From Ensifer adhaerens (GTDB lineage Bacteria; Pseudomonadota; Alphaproteobacteria; Rhizobiales; Rhizobiaceae), in NCBI RefSeq assembly GCF_002007205.1, contig NZ_LAZS01000012.1, forward strand, positions 1-64,000: 64,000 nucleotides of DNA, given 5' to 3'. A model generated the notes under the pieces. It ran no database searches. It had not been told where the DNA came from and saw only the letters and a list, made by a program, of their open reading frames with translations. Below are positions 54,041 to 63,296 of the stretch, piece after piece. How positions within the stretch are numbered: position 1 is the first letter of the stretch; each line of letters starts with the position of its first letter. The translations under genes and the position numbers were made by a program.

Positions 54041-55756
54041 TCAATGGCTTTCGCGCGGAACCGCGTGGCCGCGGCTGCCGACGAGAAAATCGAGATCCGC
54101 GCCGGTGTCGGCCTGCATCACGCGTTCGACATAGAGGCCCTGGTAACCGCCGACCATTTCCGGCGTCGGCGCAGTCCAGCCGGCTTTTCGGCGCGCCAGT
54201 TCCTTTTCGCTGACATCGAGGTGGAGGCGACGGCCGGCGACGTCGAGTTCAATCCAATCGCCATCGTTCACCAATGCGAGCGGGCCGCCGACCGCGGCTT
54301 CGGGCGCCGTGTGCAGGACGACGGTGCCAAAGGCCGTTCCCGACATGCGGGCATCCGAGATCCTGACCATGTCGCGCACGCCCTTTTTCAAGAGCTTCTG
54401 CGGGAGAGCCATGTTGCCCACCTCGGCCATGCCCGGATAGCCCTTCGGGCCGCAGTTCTTCAGCACCATGATCGAGGTTTCGTCGATACTAAGATCCGGG
54501 TCATCGATCCGCGCCTTGTAGTGGTCGATGGTTTCGAACACGACGGCGCGGCCGCGGTGCTGCATCAGCGCTGGCGTTGCGGCAGACGGCTTGATGATTG
54601 CGCCGTCAGGCGCAAGGTTGCCGCGCAGCACGGCGATGCCGCCACTCGACGTCAGGGCCCGATCGAGCGGCAGGATGACATCGTCGTTGTAATTCTCGAC
54701 CGCTTCGATGTTGGAGCCGACGCTCCGTCCCGTCACGGTCAGGGCGCTGAGTTCCAGAAGCGCGGCAATCTCCTTCATGACGGCGGGCAGCCCACCGGCG
54801 TAGTGGAAATCCTCCATCAGATAGCGACCCGAAGGCATGAGGTTGAGGATGGTCGGAATATCGCGACCGAACCGATCCCAGTCGTCGAGCGAGAGCTCCG
54901 TGCCGATCCGACCGGCGATTGCCAGGAGATGCACGACGGCGTTGGTGGAGCCGCCGATCGCACCGTTGACGCGGATGGCATTGGCGAAGGCGTCACGGGT
55001 CAGGATCTTCGACAGGCGCAGGTCCTCGGCAACCATTTCGACGATCCGCCGCCCGGTCAGCCGCGCCAGCCGGGCACGGCCGGCATCAACCGCCGGACAG
55101 GCCGCATTGCCGGGCAGCGCGAGGCCCAGAGCCTCGACCATCGAGGCCATGGTCGATGCGGTGCCCATCGTCATGCAGTGGCCCGGCGAGCGCGACATGG
55201 CGCTTTCGGCCGCCATGAAATCCTGTTGCGACATGACGCCGGCACGCACGTCTTCGGAGAATTTCCAGACATCGGTGCCTGAGCCGATGGTGCGCCCCTT
55301 GAAACGGCCGTTCAGCATCGGCCCGCCGGAGATGACAATCGAAGGAAGATCGCAGGAGGCGGCCCCCATCACCAGCGACGGCGTGGTCTTGTCGCAGCCC
55401 GCCATCAGCACGACGCCGTCGATAGGGTTGCCGCGGATCGCCTCCTCTACGTCCATCGAGGCGAGGTTGCGGAAAAGCATGGCGGTCGGCCGCAGATTGG
55501 ACTCGCCGCAGGAAAACACCGGGAACTCCAGCGGCAGGCCACCGGCCTCGAGCACGCCTGCCTTGATGTGCTCGACCAGCCCGCGGAAATGCGCATTGCA
55601 GGGCGTCAGCTCCGAGAAGGTGTTGCAGATGCCGATCACCGGCCGCCCGTCGAAGACATCATTGGGCAAACCATTGTTCTTCATCCAGCTGCGATGAATG
55701 AACGCATCCTTGTCCAGTCCGCCAAACCAATGCTGCGATCTCAATTTCCTCGACAT
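54041..55756 (-). CDS. IlvD/Edd-family sugar acid dehydratase (L-arabonate dehydratase-like)
   Basis: A 571-residue iron-sulfur dehydratase. Cluster cysteines are C53 (ELTPCNAHFRG), C121 (AGCDKTTPS) and C194 (PGHCMTMGTAST), with K123 beside the metal site and S472 (ARMSGTAFG) as base. The pattern and length match the L-arabonate/D-xylonate branch, such as the Rhizobium leguminosarum L-arabinonate dehydratase, rather than IlvD or Edd. It turns a sugar acid into a 2-keto-3-deoxy acid, feeding the adjacent DapA homologue. Confidence 0.88.
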   Translation of the reverse strand: MSRKLRSQHWFGGLDKDAFIHRSWMKNNGLPNDVFDGRPVIGICNTFSELTPCNAHFRGLVEHIKAGVLEAGGLPLEFPVFSCGESNLRPTAMLFRNLASMDVEEAIRGNPIDGVVLMAGCDKTTPSLVMGAASCDLPSIVISGGPMLNGRFKGRTIGSGTDVWKFSEDVRAGVMSQQDFMAAESAMSRSPGHCMTMGTASTMASMVEALGLALPGNAACPAVDAGRARLARLTGRRIVEMVAEDLRLSKILTRDAFANAIRVNGAIGGSTNAVVHLLAIAGRIGTELSLDDWDRFGRDIPTILNLMPSGRYLMEDFHYAGGLPAVMKEIAALLELSALTVTGRSVGSNIEAVENYNDDVILPLDRALTSSGGIAVLRGNLAPDGAIIKPSAATPALMQHRGRAVVFETIDHYKARIDDPDLSIDETSIMVLKNCGPKGYPGMAEVGNMALPQKLLKKGVRDMVRISDARMSGTAFGTVVLHTAPEAAVGGPLALVNDGDWIELDVAGRRLHLDVSEKELARRKAGWTAPTPEMVGGYQGLYVERVMQADTGADLDFLVGSRGHAVPRESH

Positions 55757-55787
55757 GTGTCCTCTCCGATTACCTTGAGCGCCTCGT

Positions 55788-55804
55788 TCGTATTTCTCAT
55801 ATAA
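55788..55804. promoter_or_regulatory. Putative GntR operator upstream of the dehydratase operon
   Basis: TCGTATTTCTCATATAA matches 14 of 17 positions of TCGTATTCATCATACAA at 58768-58784, upstream of the araF-like gene. It lies 32 bases before the dehydratase start, beside the terminator of the preceding operon. Confidence 0.5.
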
Positions 55805-55850
55805 TCGGAGTTATTCTCGGTCAAGCGATGGACGGCCTATCGTGAAGGCA

Positions 55851-55881
55851 AAGAAAAACCTCCGGCGGGTGACGCCGGAGG
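55851..55881 (-). terminator. Rho-independent terminator of the gntR-dgoD-SDR operon
   Basis: On the reverse strand a nine-base perfect stem, CCTCCGGCG/CGCCGGAGG (55859-55867 and 55873-55881), with a five-base loop is followed directly by TTTTTCTT. This is a classical intrinsic terminator 36 bases after the SDR stop and before the dehydratase promoter. Confidence 0.85.
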
Positions 55882-55916
55882 CCGCAGAAAGTCGAGGAAG
55901 CTGTCGAAGTGGTCGC

Positions 55917-56693
55917 TCAGGGATGGTGCAGCACGCTCATGCCGCCATCGACCGTCAGGCAGGTGGCGTTCATGAACGGGCATTCGTCGGAGATCATGAA
56001 GAGTGCAGCCTTGGCGATTTCCTCCGGCGTTGCGATGCGGCCGCCGGGATGGAGCTTCATTGTCTCCGCCTCGGCCGCGGCCGGATCGGGGAAGCTGCTC
56101 CAGTATTCCACCGCCTTCTGCGTGCGCACATAGCCCGGCGCCAGCGCATTCACGCGTACGCCCTGCCCGGCATATTCGAGCCCCAGCGCCTTGGTCATGC
56201 CGAGAAGCGCATGTTTGGCGACCGGATAGGGGAAGGTGTGCGGGATGATGGTAAAGGCGTGGGTGGAGGCGATGTTGAGGATGACGCCGCCGCCCGCCTC
56301 GATCATGCCCGGCAGCACGGCCTTGCTGCAGTTCCAAGCGCCCTTGAGATTGATGTCGAAGCAGCGCTGCCAATCGGCATCCGAGAGCTTCAGCGGCTCG
56401 AAGAAGACGTTGACGCCGGCATTGTTGACCAGCGCATTCGGCTTTCCGATTTCATGGGCAGCATTGGCAACCGCTTGCTCGATGGCATCTGCGTCCGTGA
56501 TGTCGGCCGTCGTGTAGCCGACCTTCCCGCCCGCCGCGCGCAGGCGCTCCGCTTCGCTCGCCAACAGGTCGCCGTCACGGTCGATGAGAAAGAGGCTCGC
56601 CCCTTCCGCAAGGAATGTCTCGGCGATCGCAAGGCCGATCCCCTGTGCCGCACCCGTGATAACGACGCGTTTTCCCTCAAGACGACCCGCCAT
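55917..56693 (-). CDS. Short-chain dehydrogenase/reductase, probable sugar 1-dehydrogenase
   Basis: A 258-residue classical SDR from the ATG at 56693. The coenzyme motif is TGAAQGIG (13-20), then NNAG (90-93) and catalytic S143, Y156 and K160. GRIATPEEIAKAALFMISDECPFMNATCLTVDGG is the usual C-terminus. It follows dgoD by 11 bases. In oxidative pentose/galactose routes an SDR oxidises the aldose to a lactone (L-arabinose or D-galactose 1-dehydrogenase); L-fucose or polyol oxidation is also possible. Confidence 0.87.
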   Translation of the reverse strand: MAGRLEGKRVVITGAAQGIGLAIAETFLAEGASLFLIDRDGDLLASEAERLRAAGGKVGYTTADITDADAIEQAVANAAHEIGKPNALVNNAGVNVFFEPLKLSDADWQRCFDINLKGAWNCSKAVLPGMIEAGGGVILNIASTHAFTIIPHTFPYPVAKHALLGMTKALGLEYAGQGVRVNALAPGYVRTQKAVEYWSSFPDPAAAEAETMKLHPGGRIATPEEIAKAALFMISDECPFMNATCLTVDGGMSVLHHP

Positions 56694-56704
56694 GTCCGCG
56701 CTCC

Positions 56705-57853
56705 CTACCACTCGGCGACGCTGCCATCGGCGTGGCGCCAGATCGGGTTGCGCCAGCGATGGCCTTCCTTTGCGCGCTCGATGACATATTGCTCGTCCAC
56801 CTCGATGCCGAGGCCAGGGCCTTGCGGGATAGACACGAAGCCGTCCGCGTAGTGGAACACCTCCTTGTTGGAGATGTAGTCGAGGATGTCGTTGGCCTCG
56901 TTGTAGTGGATGCCGAGGCTCTGCTCCTGGATGAAGGCGTTGTAGCTGACGGCGTCGACCTGGAGGCAGGCGGCAAGGGCGATCGGCCCGAGCGGGCAAT
57001 GCGGCGCCAGCGCGACGTCATAGGCTTCGGCCATCGCCGCGATCTTGCGGCATTCGGTGATGCCGCCGGCATGCGACAGGTCCGGCTGCAAGATGTCGAC
57101 ATAACCGTCGGCCAGCACCGACTTGAAATCCCAGCGCGAATAGAGCCGTTCGCCAAGCGCGATCGGCGTCGAGCAATGGTTGGCGATTTCCTTCAACGCC
57201 TCGCGATTTTCCGAAAGCACCGGCTCCTCGATGAACATCAGGTTGAAGGGTTGCAATTCCTTGGCCAGAACCTTGGCCATTGGCCGGTGCACGCGGCCGT
57301 GGAAGTCGACGCCGATGCCGATATGCGGGCCGATCGCCTCGCGGATCGTCGCGATGGTTTCGACCGCCTTTTCCACCTTCTCCCAGGTGTCGACGATCTG
57401 CATCTCCTCGCAGCCATTGAGCTTGATCGCCTTGAAGCCGCGCGCGACGACGTCGCGGGCATTTTTGGCGACATCGGACGGACGGTCGCCACCGATCCAG
57501 GAATAGACCTTGATGCGGTCCCGCACCTGGCCGCCTAAGAGCGCATGGATCGGCTGGCCATAGGCCTTGCCCTTGATATCCCAGAGCGCCTGGTCGATGC
57601 CGGCAATCGCCGACATGTGGACCGCGCCGCCGCGGTAGAAACCGCCGCGATACATCACCTGCCAATGGTCCTCGATCAGCAACGGATCCTTGCCGATCAG
57701 GTAGTCCGAAAGCTCGTTGACGGCGGCTTCCACGGTCAGGGCGCGGCCTTCGACGACCGGCTCACCCCAGCCGACAATGCCCTCGTCGGTTTCGATCTTC
57801 AGAAACAGCCAGCGCGGCGGAACGATGTAGGTGGTGAGCTTGGTGATCTTCAT
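56705..57853 (-). CDS. dgoD: D-galactonate dehydratase
   Basis: A 382-residue enolase-superfamily enzyme, the same length as E. coli DgoD and visibly very similar. Metal ligands D183, E209 and E235 and the acid/base histidines H185 and H285 fall at the exact E. coli positions. It dehydrates D-galactonate to 2-keto-3-deoxygalactonate. Preceded 56 bases upstream by its GntR regulator and followed by the SDR. Its presence suggests the locus also handles D-galactose, alongside L-arabinose, whose pyranose form has the same hydroxyl arrangement. Confidence 0.92.
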   Translation of the reverse strand: MKITKLTTYIVPPRWLFLKIETDEGIVGWGEPVVEGRALTVEAAVNELSDYLIGKDPLLIEDHWQVMYRGGFYRGGAVHMSAIAGIDQALWDIKGKAYGQPIHALLGGQVRDRIKVYSWIGGDRPSDVAKNARDVVARGFKAIKLNGCEEMQIVDTWEKVEKAVETIATIREAIGPHIGIGVDFHGRVHRPMAKVLAKELQPFNLMFIEEPVLSENREALKEIANHCSTPIALGERLYSRWDFKSVLADGYVDILQPDLSHAGGITECRKIAAMAEAYDVALAPHCPLGPIALAACLQVDAVSYNAFIQEQSLGIHYNEANDILDYISNKEVFHYADGFVSIPQGPGLGIEVDEQYVIERAKEGHRWRNPIWRHADGSVAEW

Positions 57854-57909
57854 GGTGCGATATCCGCTGGGTCAAACAAGGCGACGACATCGGCCGCCGG
57901 GAAGGGGTT

Positions 57910-58710
57910 TCAGCGCGCCGACGGGGCGGGCCGGTGACGTTCTACGGCAAGCTTGAGGTCGCGGGCGGCAAGATCCAGCATGCGCGTGGAACAGTCGCGC
58001 GCCCTCGCCTTGTCGCGCAGGCGCAGTGCCTCGACCAGTTCGCCATGGATGTCGATTGCTTCGTCACGACGTTCGGCAACTTCATTGGAGGCATACAGCG
58101 AGAACTTCAGCGCCGCCTGGATGATGCCGACGAGTTGCAGGAAGACCTGGTTGTGGCTGGCCTTGAGCAGGCAGGTATGAAAGGCGACGTCGGCATCGGT
58201 GAAGCCGACGACATCGCGCTCGCCGTCACGCATCGCCTGCCAGGCGCGCTCGAGGTCGGCAATTTCCTGGACGGTCGCGCGTTCGGCGGCAAACTCAGCG
58301 GCCGCCGGCTCGATCGCACGGCGCGCCTCCAGAACGCAGTTCAAAAGGTCGAATTCAAAGATGCGCTCGCCGATCCATTCGAGCACCTGGGAATCGAGGA
58401 TGTTCCACTCATCCTTGTTGCAGACGATCGTGCCCACCCGGGAACGGCCGCGGACCATGCCCTTCGATTCCAGCACCTTCAAGGTTTCGCGAATGACTGT
58501 CCGGCTGACGCCATAACGTTCGCACAGGTCGTTTTCACGCGGCAGGAAAGAGCCGACCGGAAAGACGTCGGCGCAGATGTCCGAGGCGATGGCGCGCGTC
58601 ACATTCTTCTGAACGCGAGGGCGACGCTGGCCGCGCTCCTCCGCGCCGTTGCTATAATCCTGCTCTTCCACCGCCACTTTCCTCCCGCTCCCGTCTCCCT
58701 GTCGCTCCAT
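57910..58710 (-). CDS. GntR/FadR-type regulator of galactonate/arabinose genes
   Basis: A 266-residue regulator from the ATG at 58710; a TTG at 58734 is also in frame. A low-complexity charged leader (1-30) precedes the winged helix (LCERYGVSRTVIRETLKVLESKGMV, about 60-90) and an FCD domain (DVAFHTCLLKASHNQVF, DIHGELVEAL). It resembles DgoR/LgoR-type sugar-acid repressors. It heads the gntR-dgoD-SDR operon and is divergent from the araF-like gene across symmetric CATCAT-type boxes. Confidence 0.88.
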   Translation of the reverse strand: MERQGDGSGRKVAVEEQDYSNGAEERGQRRPRVQKNVTRAIASDICADVFPVGSFLPRENDLCERYGVSRTVIRETLKVLESKGMVRGRSRVGTIVCNKDEWNILDSQVLEWIGERIFEFDLLNCVLEARRAIEPAAAEFAAERATVQEIADLERAWQAMRDGERDVVGFTDADVAFHTCLLKASHNQVFLQLVGIIQAALKFSLYASNEVAERRDEAIDIHGELVEALRLRDKARARDCSTRMLDLAARDLKLAVERHRPAPSAR

Positions 58711-58767
58711 AGCGCAGACGCCTGAAGGCGACAACGCAGCGAAGCACGTTATCGTTATACATCACTA

Positions 58768-58819
58768 TCGTATTCATCATACAAAGGCAATTGACGAATA
58801 TGATGATTCATCATACACA
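58768..58819. promoter_or_regulatory. Operator boxes and promoter between gntR and the araF-like gene
   Basis: ATTCATCATACA occurs twice, at 58772-58783 and 58806-58817. The second copy is part of a 17-base palindrome, TATGATGATTCATCATA (58799-58815), with eight-base arms. A TTGACG at 58791-58796 with TACACA 17 bases later (58814-58819) is a plausible promoter for araF, placing the palindrome between -35 and -10, a repressor position. Confidence 0.65.
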
Positions 58820-58859
58820 AATGCTCACTGCAGGAGGCAGTTCACCAGGGAGAGACATC

Positions 58860-59843
58860 ATGCGCTTTATCAAGGCAGCCATTCTGGCTGGCACCGTCGC
58901 CGTGTTTGCGGCAACCTCGGCGTTTGCTGCCGACGTCAAGATCGGCTTCATCGTCAAGCAGCCGGAAGAGCCGTGGTTCCAGGATGAATGGAAGTTCGCC
59001 GACGTCGCCGCCAAGGAAAAGGGCTTCACGCTCGTCAAGATCGGCGCGGAAGACGGCGAGAAGGTCCAGTCGGCGATCGACAACCTCGGCGCCCAGGGCG
59101 CCCAGGGCTTCATCGTTTGCACGCCCGACGTCAAGCTCGGACCCGGCATCGTCGCCAAGGCTGCCGCCAACGACCTCAAGCTGATGACCGTCGACGATCG
59201 GCTGGTCAACGCCGACGGCAGCCCGATCGAAGACGTTCCCCACATGGGCATTTCGGCGACGAAGATCGGCGAGGCCGTCGGCCAGGCCCTCGTCGACGAA
59301 ATCAAGAAGCGCGGCTGGGACATGAAGGACGTCGGCGCGATCCGCGTTTCCTACGACCAGCTCCCGACCGCGGTCGACCGCGTCGAGGGCGCACTTTCGG
59401 TTCTCAAGGCCAACGGCTTCCCGGAAGCCAACATCTTCGATGCGCCGCAGGCCAAGACCGACACGGAGGCAGCGCTCAACGCCTCGACGATCGTGCTCAA
59501 CAAGAACGCCGGCATCAAGAAGTGGGTCGCGATCGGCCTCAATGACGAAGCGGTACTCGGCGCGGTACGCGCGACCGAGACGGTGGGCATTGCTCCCGAC
59601 AGCATGATCGGCGTCGGCATCGGCGGCGCGGATTCGGCGATCAACGAGTTCAAGAAGCCTGCAGCCACCGGCTTCTTCGGCACGGTCATCATCTCGCCGA
59701 AGCGTCACGGCTACGAGACCGCGCTCAACATGTACGAGTGGATCGCCAACGGCAAGGAGCCGGAAAAGCTGACGCTCACCGCCGGCCAGCTGGCACTGCG
59801 CGATAACTACGAAGCCGTGCGCAAGGACCTCGGCATCGAGTAA
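58860..59843 (+). CDS. araF: Sugar ABC transporter substrate-binding protein, L-arabinose AraF type
   Basis: A 327-residue periplasmic protein from the ATG at 58860 (AGGGAGAGA upstream). The signal peptide ends at SAFA (about residue 23). The start of the mature part, KIGFIVKQPEEPWFQDEWKFAD, is nearly the same as E. coli AraF, and FIVCTPDVKLGPGIVAKA and VAIGLNDEAVLGAVRATE also correspond. L-arabinose, and probably D-galactose or D-fucose, are the expected ligands. Rhizobial literature names the transporter subunits differently (AraDEF). Confidence 0.9.
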   Translation: MRFIKAAILAGTVAVFAATSAFAADVKIGFIVKQPEEPWFQDEWKFADVAAKEKGFTLVKIGAEDGEKVQSAIDNLGAQGAQGFIVCTPDVKLGPGIVAKAAANDLKLMTVDDRLVNADGSPIEDVPHMGISATKIGEAVGQALVDEIKKRGWDMKDVGAIRVSYDQLPTAVDRVEGALSVLKANGFPEANIFDAPQAKTDTEAALNASTIVLNKNAGIKKWVAIGLNDEAVLGAVRATETVGIAPDSMIGVGIGGADSAINEFKKPAATGFFGTVIISPKRHGYETALNMYEWIANGKEPEKLTLTAGQLALRDNYEAVRKDLGIE

Positions 59844-59864
59844 TCGCGTTCCGCGACACCATCG

Positions 59865-59887
59865 GCCCGGCGGCTCGACCGCCGGGC
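59865..59887 (+). repeat. Hairpin between araF and araG-like genes
   Basis: A perfect nine-base stem, GCCCGGCGG (59865-59873) and CCGCCGGGC (59879-59887), with a five-base loop and no T run. As in both betaine operons it follows a binding-protein gene, consistent with mRNA protection and higher binding-protein expression. Confidence 0.65.
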
Positions 59888-59907
59888 AATCTGCTTCGGA
59901 GCCGCGC

Positions 59908-61422
59908 ATGCAAGATTTTCTCGAATTCCGGTCCATCTCCAAGGGCTATCCCGGCGTCCAGGCGCTGTCGGACGTCTCGTTCTCCGTCCGGAAAGGCGCC
60001 GTCCACGGGCTCATGGGCGAAAACGGGGCGGGCAAGTCGACGCTCATTCGTCTGCTCTCCGGCGACCAGACAGCCGATGAGGGCGAGATCCGTATCGAAG
60101 GTGAGGCGCAAGGCTATCGCTCCGTGCGCGATGCCTTCCGCGCCGGCGTCATCGTCATCCACCAGGAACTGCAACTCGTTCCTGAACTGACGGTCGCCGA
60201 AAATCTCTGGCTCGGCCACTTCCCGGGTAAGGGCGGCGTCATCGATCGTCGCCAGCTGATCCGCGTCGTCGGCGAGAAACTGGCGGAGATCGGCATCGAT
60301 GTCGATCCCTCGGCCAAGATCGCCTCGCTGTCGATCGGCGCACGGCAGATGGTCGAAATCGCCAAGGCGGTCATGCTCGATGCGCGCGTCATTGCGCTCG
60401 ACGAGCCGACCTCGTCGCTGTCGTCCCGCGAAAGCGAAATCCTCTTTGCCCTTATCGATCGTCTGCGCTCGAACGGCACCGTGATCCTCTATGTGTCCCA
60501 CCGGCTCGACGAGATCTTCCGGCTTTGCGACAGCCTGACGGTGCTGCGCGACGGCAAGCTTGCCGCCCATCATCCTGACATTTCCGAGGTCACGCGCGAC
60601 CAGATCATCGCCGAAATGGTCGGGCGCGAAATCTCCAACATCTGGGGTTGGCGGGGCCGCGATCTCAGCGTTGAACGTCTGCGCGTCGAAGCGATCTGCG
60701 GGCCGAAACTGAAAACACCCTTGAGTTTCTCAGTCCGGCGCGGCGAAATCCTCGGCTTCTTCGGCCTGATCGGCGCCGGCCGCAGCGAGATGACCCGGCT
60801 GGTCTATGGTGCAGACAAGCGTCACCAGGGAACCGTGACGATCGACGGCACGATCGTGCCGGCCGACAACCCGCCGCAATCGATCCGCGCCGGTATGGTC
60901 CTGTGTCCCGAGGACCGCAAGTTCGACGGCATCGTCCAGGGGCGCAGCATCGAAGAAAACATGGCGATCTCGTCGCGTCGGCACTTTTCCCCCTTCGGCA
61001 TCCTCGACCTCAAGAAGGAAGCGGAGCTTGCCGATCGTTTCATCGCCAAGCTTCGGGTGCGCACGCCGTCCCGCAGGCAGGACATCATCAATCTTTCCGG
61101 CGGCAACCAGCAGAAGGTCATCCTGGGCCGCTGGCTTTCCGAACAGGGTGTGAAAGTCCTGATCATCGACGAACCGACGCGCGGCATCGATGTCGGCGCC
61201 AAGTCGGAGATTTACGAAATCCTCTACGAACTCGCCGGTCAGGGCATGGCGATCGTCGTCATCTCCAGCGAATTGCCGGAGGTAATGGGCATCACCGATC
61301 GCATCCTCGTCATGTGCCAGGGCCGGATCGCCGCCGACATCGCGCGCGCCGATTTCGACGAGCGCCGCATCCTTGCCGCCGCCCTTCCCGATGTTCCAAC
61401 CGAGCAGGTTCAGCCGTCATGA
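59908..61422 (+). CDS. araG: Sugar ABC transporter double ATP-binding protein (AraG type)
   Basis: A 504-residue protein with two ATPase halves. The first is complete: GENGAGKSTL, LSIGARQMVEIAKA, VIALDEPTSSLS. The second has the usual degenerate Walker A GLIGAGRSEM with LSGGNQQKVILGRW and VLIIDEPTRGID. This pattern is standard for CUT2 sugar importers such as AraG, RbsA and XylG. Its stop overlaps the permease start. Confidence 0.94.
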   Translation: MQDFLEFRSISKGYPGVQALSDVSFSVRKGAVHGLMGENGAGKSTLIRLLSGDQTADEGEIRIEGEAQGYRSVRDAFRAGVIVIHQELQLVPELTVAENLWLGHFPGKGGVIDRRQLIRVVGEKLAEIGIDVDPSAKIASLSIGARQMVEIAKAVMLDARVIALDEPTSSLSSRESEILFALIDRLRSNGTVILYVSHRLDEIFRLCDSLTVLRDGKLAAHHPDISEVTRDQIIAEMVGREISNIWGWRGRDLSVERLRVEAICGPKLKTPLSFSVRRGEILGFFGLIGAGRSEMTRLVYGADKRHQGTVTIDGTIVPADNPPQSIRAGMVLCPEDRKFDGIVQGRSIEENMAISSRRHFSPFGILDLKKEAELADRFIAKLRVRTPSRRQDIINLSGGNQQKVILGRWLSEQGVKVLIIDEPTRGIDVGAKSEIYEILYELAGQGMAIVVISSELPEVMGITDRILVMCQGRIAADIARADFDERRILAAALPDVPTEQVQPS

Positions 61423-62369
61423 CTTCCTTGAAAAAACTTCTTCTCGGCGAACAGGGTCTCGTCGTCATCTTCGCCGTCGCCTTCGCCATCGTGGCACTGA
61501 CGGTTCCGAACTTCCTGACTGAGCGCAATATGCTCGGGCTGCTGCAGTCCGTCGTCACTATCGGCATCGTCGCCTGCACGATGATGTTCTGCCTCGCCTC
61601 GCGCGACTTCGATCTTTCCGTCGGCTCGACGGTCGCATTTTCCGGCATGGTCGCCGTCATGGCTTCGAACGCCTCCGGATCGATCCTGATCGGGCTTGCG
61701 GCAGCACTTCTGTGCGGCGGCTTCGTCGGGCTCGTCAATGGCGTGGTCATCGCCCATTTCCGCATCAACGCGCTGATCACGACGCTTGCCACCATGCAGA
61801 TCGTCCGCGGCTTCGCACTGATTGCCTCGGATGGCCGCGCCGTCGGCATCAACGATCCGAGCTTCTACCAACTCGCGCTGTCGAAATTCCTGGGGATCCC
61901 GACACCGATCTGGGTCATGGGTTTCTTCTTCCTCGTCTTCGGCTTCGTCTTGAACCGCACGGTCTTCGGCAAGAACACGCTGGCGATCGGCGGCAATCCG
62001 GAGGCTTCGCGGCTTGCCGGTGTCAACGTCTCCAACATGCGCATCTGGATCTTTGCGCTGCAGGGCCTCGTCTGTGCCGTTGCCGGCGTGCTTCTCGCCT
62101 CACGCATCACATCCGGCCAGCCGAATGCGGCGACCGGGCTTGAACTCTCCGTCATCTCGGCCTGCGTGCTCGGCGGCGTCTCGCTTGCCGGCGGCCGCGC
62201 AGCGATGACCGGCGTGATCGTCGGTGTTCTTATCATGGGCATTGCCGAGAACGTCATGAACCTGCTCAACATCCAGGCCTTCTACCAGTATGTCGTGCGC
62301 GGCCTGATCCTTCTGCTCGCGGTGCTGCTCGACAATCTGCGCTCGGCTGCCGCCGGTCGTCGCAGTTAG
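61419..62369 (+). CDS. araH: Sugar ABC transporter permease (AraH type)
   Basis: A 316-residue CUT2 permease from the ATG at 61419, four-base overlap with araG (ATGA). It has eight to ten hydrophobic segments with LASRDFDLSVGSTVAFSGMVAVMA, NPEASRLAGVNVSNMRIWIFALQGL and LGGVSLAGGRAAMTGVIVGVLIMGIAENVMNLL. Homodimer channel for the sugar. The epimerase gene starts three bases after its stop. Confidence 0.93.
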   Translation: MTSLKKLLLGEQGLVVIFAVAFAIVALTVPNFLTERNMLGLLQSVVTIGIVACTMMFCLASRDFDLSVGSTVAFSGMVAVMASNASGSILIGLAAALLCGGFVGLVNGVVIAHFRINALITTLATMQIVRGFALIASDGRAVGINDPSFYQLALSKFLGIPTPIWVMGFFFLVFGFVLNRTVFGKNTLAIGGNPEASRLAGVNVSNMRIWIFALQGLVCAVAGVLLASRITSGQPNAATGLELSVISACVLGGVSLAGGRAAMTGVIVGVLIMGIAENVMNLLNIQAFYQYVVRGLILLLAVLLDNLRSAAAGRRS

Positions 62370-62372
62370 GGC

Positions 62373-63296
62373 ATGACGAAAGACATCGCCCTCCTCGAAA
62401 ACGAAGAAGGGCTCACCGTGGAGGTGAGCCCGCTAGGCGGGGCGATCCTGTCGGCCCGCTGGTGCGGCGTTCCTGTGTTCGCACCGACGCCGGCACCGGG
62501 GCTTGCCTCGCAAGTGTTCGGCGCCGAGGCCTGCTTTCCGTTGGTGCCCTTCGGCAACCGCATCGAGGCCAATGGCTTCCAATTCGACGGTCGCGACTAC
62601 AGGCTGGCGGCCAACACCAGCGATCCGCTCGTTTTACACGGAGACGGCTGGCTTGGGCGTTGGTCGATCCTGCAGCGCGACCGGCAATCGCTCACCCTTC
62701 GCTTTGACCAAGAGGCAAGCTTCGCCACACCTTTTGCCTATGAAGCGGTCGAGACGATCGCCATCGACGGAGCACGCCTGATCCTCTCGCTCTCCATTAC
62801 CAACCGCGCCGACCAGGCCCTGCCCTACGGACTGGGCTTCCATCCATACTTTCCGCGCACGCCTGAAACGCGCCTCGTCGCCCGTGCCGACCGATGTTGG
62901 AGCGAACGGGAAGGTCATCTGCCAGACCGCCCCGTCCCCATTTTTCAGAACATGAACTTTGCCTCCGGCTCCCCCTTGCCGCCGGATTGGCTGAACAATG
63001 CCTTCGACGGCTGGGATGGACGAGCCCGCATCGAATGGCCGGAAACGGGGCTCGCCGCTTCGCTGGAAGCCGATGGGCATTTTCGGTTCTTCGTTCTCTA
63101 CTCGCCGTCGGCGACAAGCAGCTTCTTTTGCTTCGAGCCGATGAGCCACCGGCCGAACGCGCATCGCGATCAACACGATGGCGGTCTGGTAACGGTGGAA
63201 CCTCACCAGTCCCTGACTGGGACGATCGCGCTGCGCATCGAGGAACTGGCAGCGACATCGATGTTATCTCCGTTCGTGCAAAACATAAGCACATAG
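62373..63296 (+). CDS. Aldose 1-epimerase family protein
   Basis: A 307-residue GalM-type mutarotase. Family landmarks are FPLVPFGNRI, VLHGDGWLGRW (His general acid region), GLGFHPYF and FCFEPMSHRPNAH with the catalytic glutamate. It interconverts alpha and beta anomers and so supplies the anomer used by the sugar 1-dehydrogenase. Three bases after araH, so part of the importer operon. Confidence 0.88.
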   Translation: MTKDIALLENEEGLTVEVSPLGGAILSARWCGVPVFAPTPAPGLASQVFGAEACFPLVPFGNRIEANGFQFDGRDYRLAANTSDPLVLHGDGWLGRWSILQRDRQSLTLRFDQEASFATPFAYEAVETIAIDGARLILSLSITNRADQALPYGLGFHPYFPRTPETRLVARADRCWSEREGHLPDRPVPIFQNMNFASGSPLPPDWLNNAFDGWDGRARIEWPETGLAASLEADGHFRFFVLYSPSATSSFFCFEPMSHRPNAHRDQHDGGLVTVEPHQSLTGTIALRIEELAATSMLSPFVQNIST

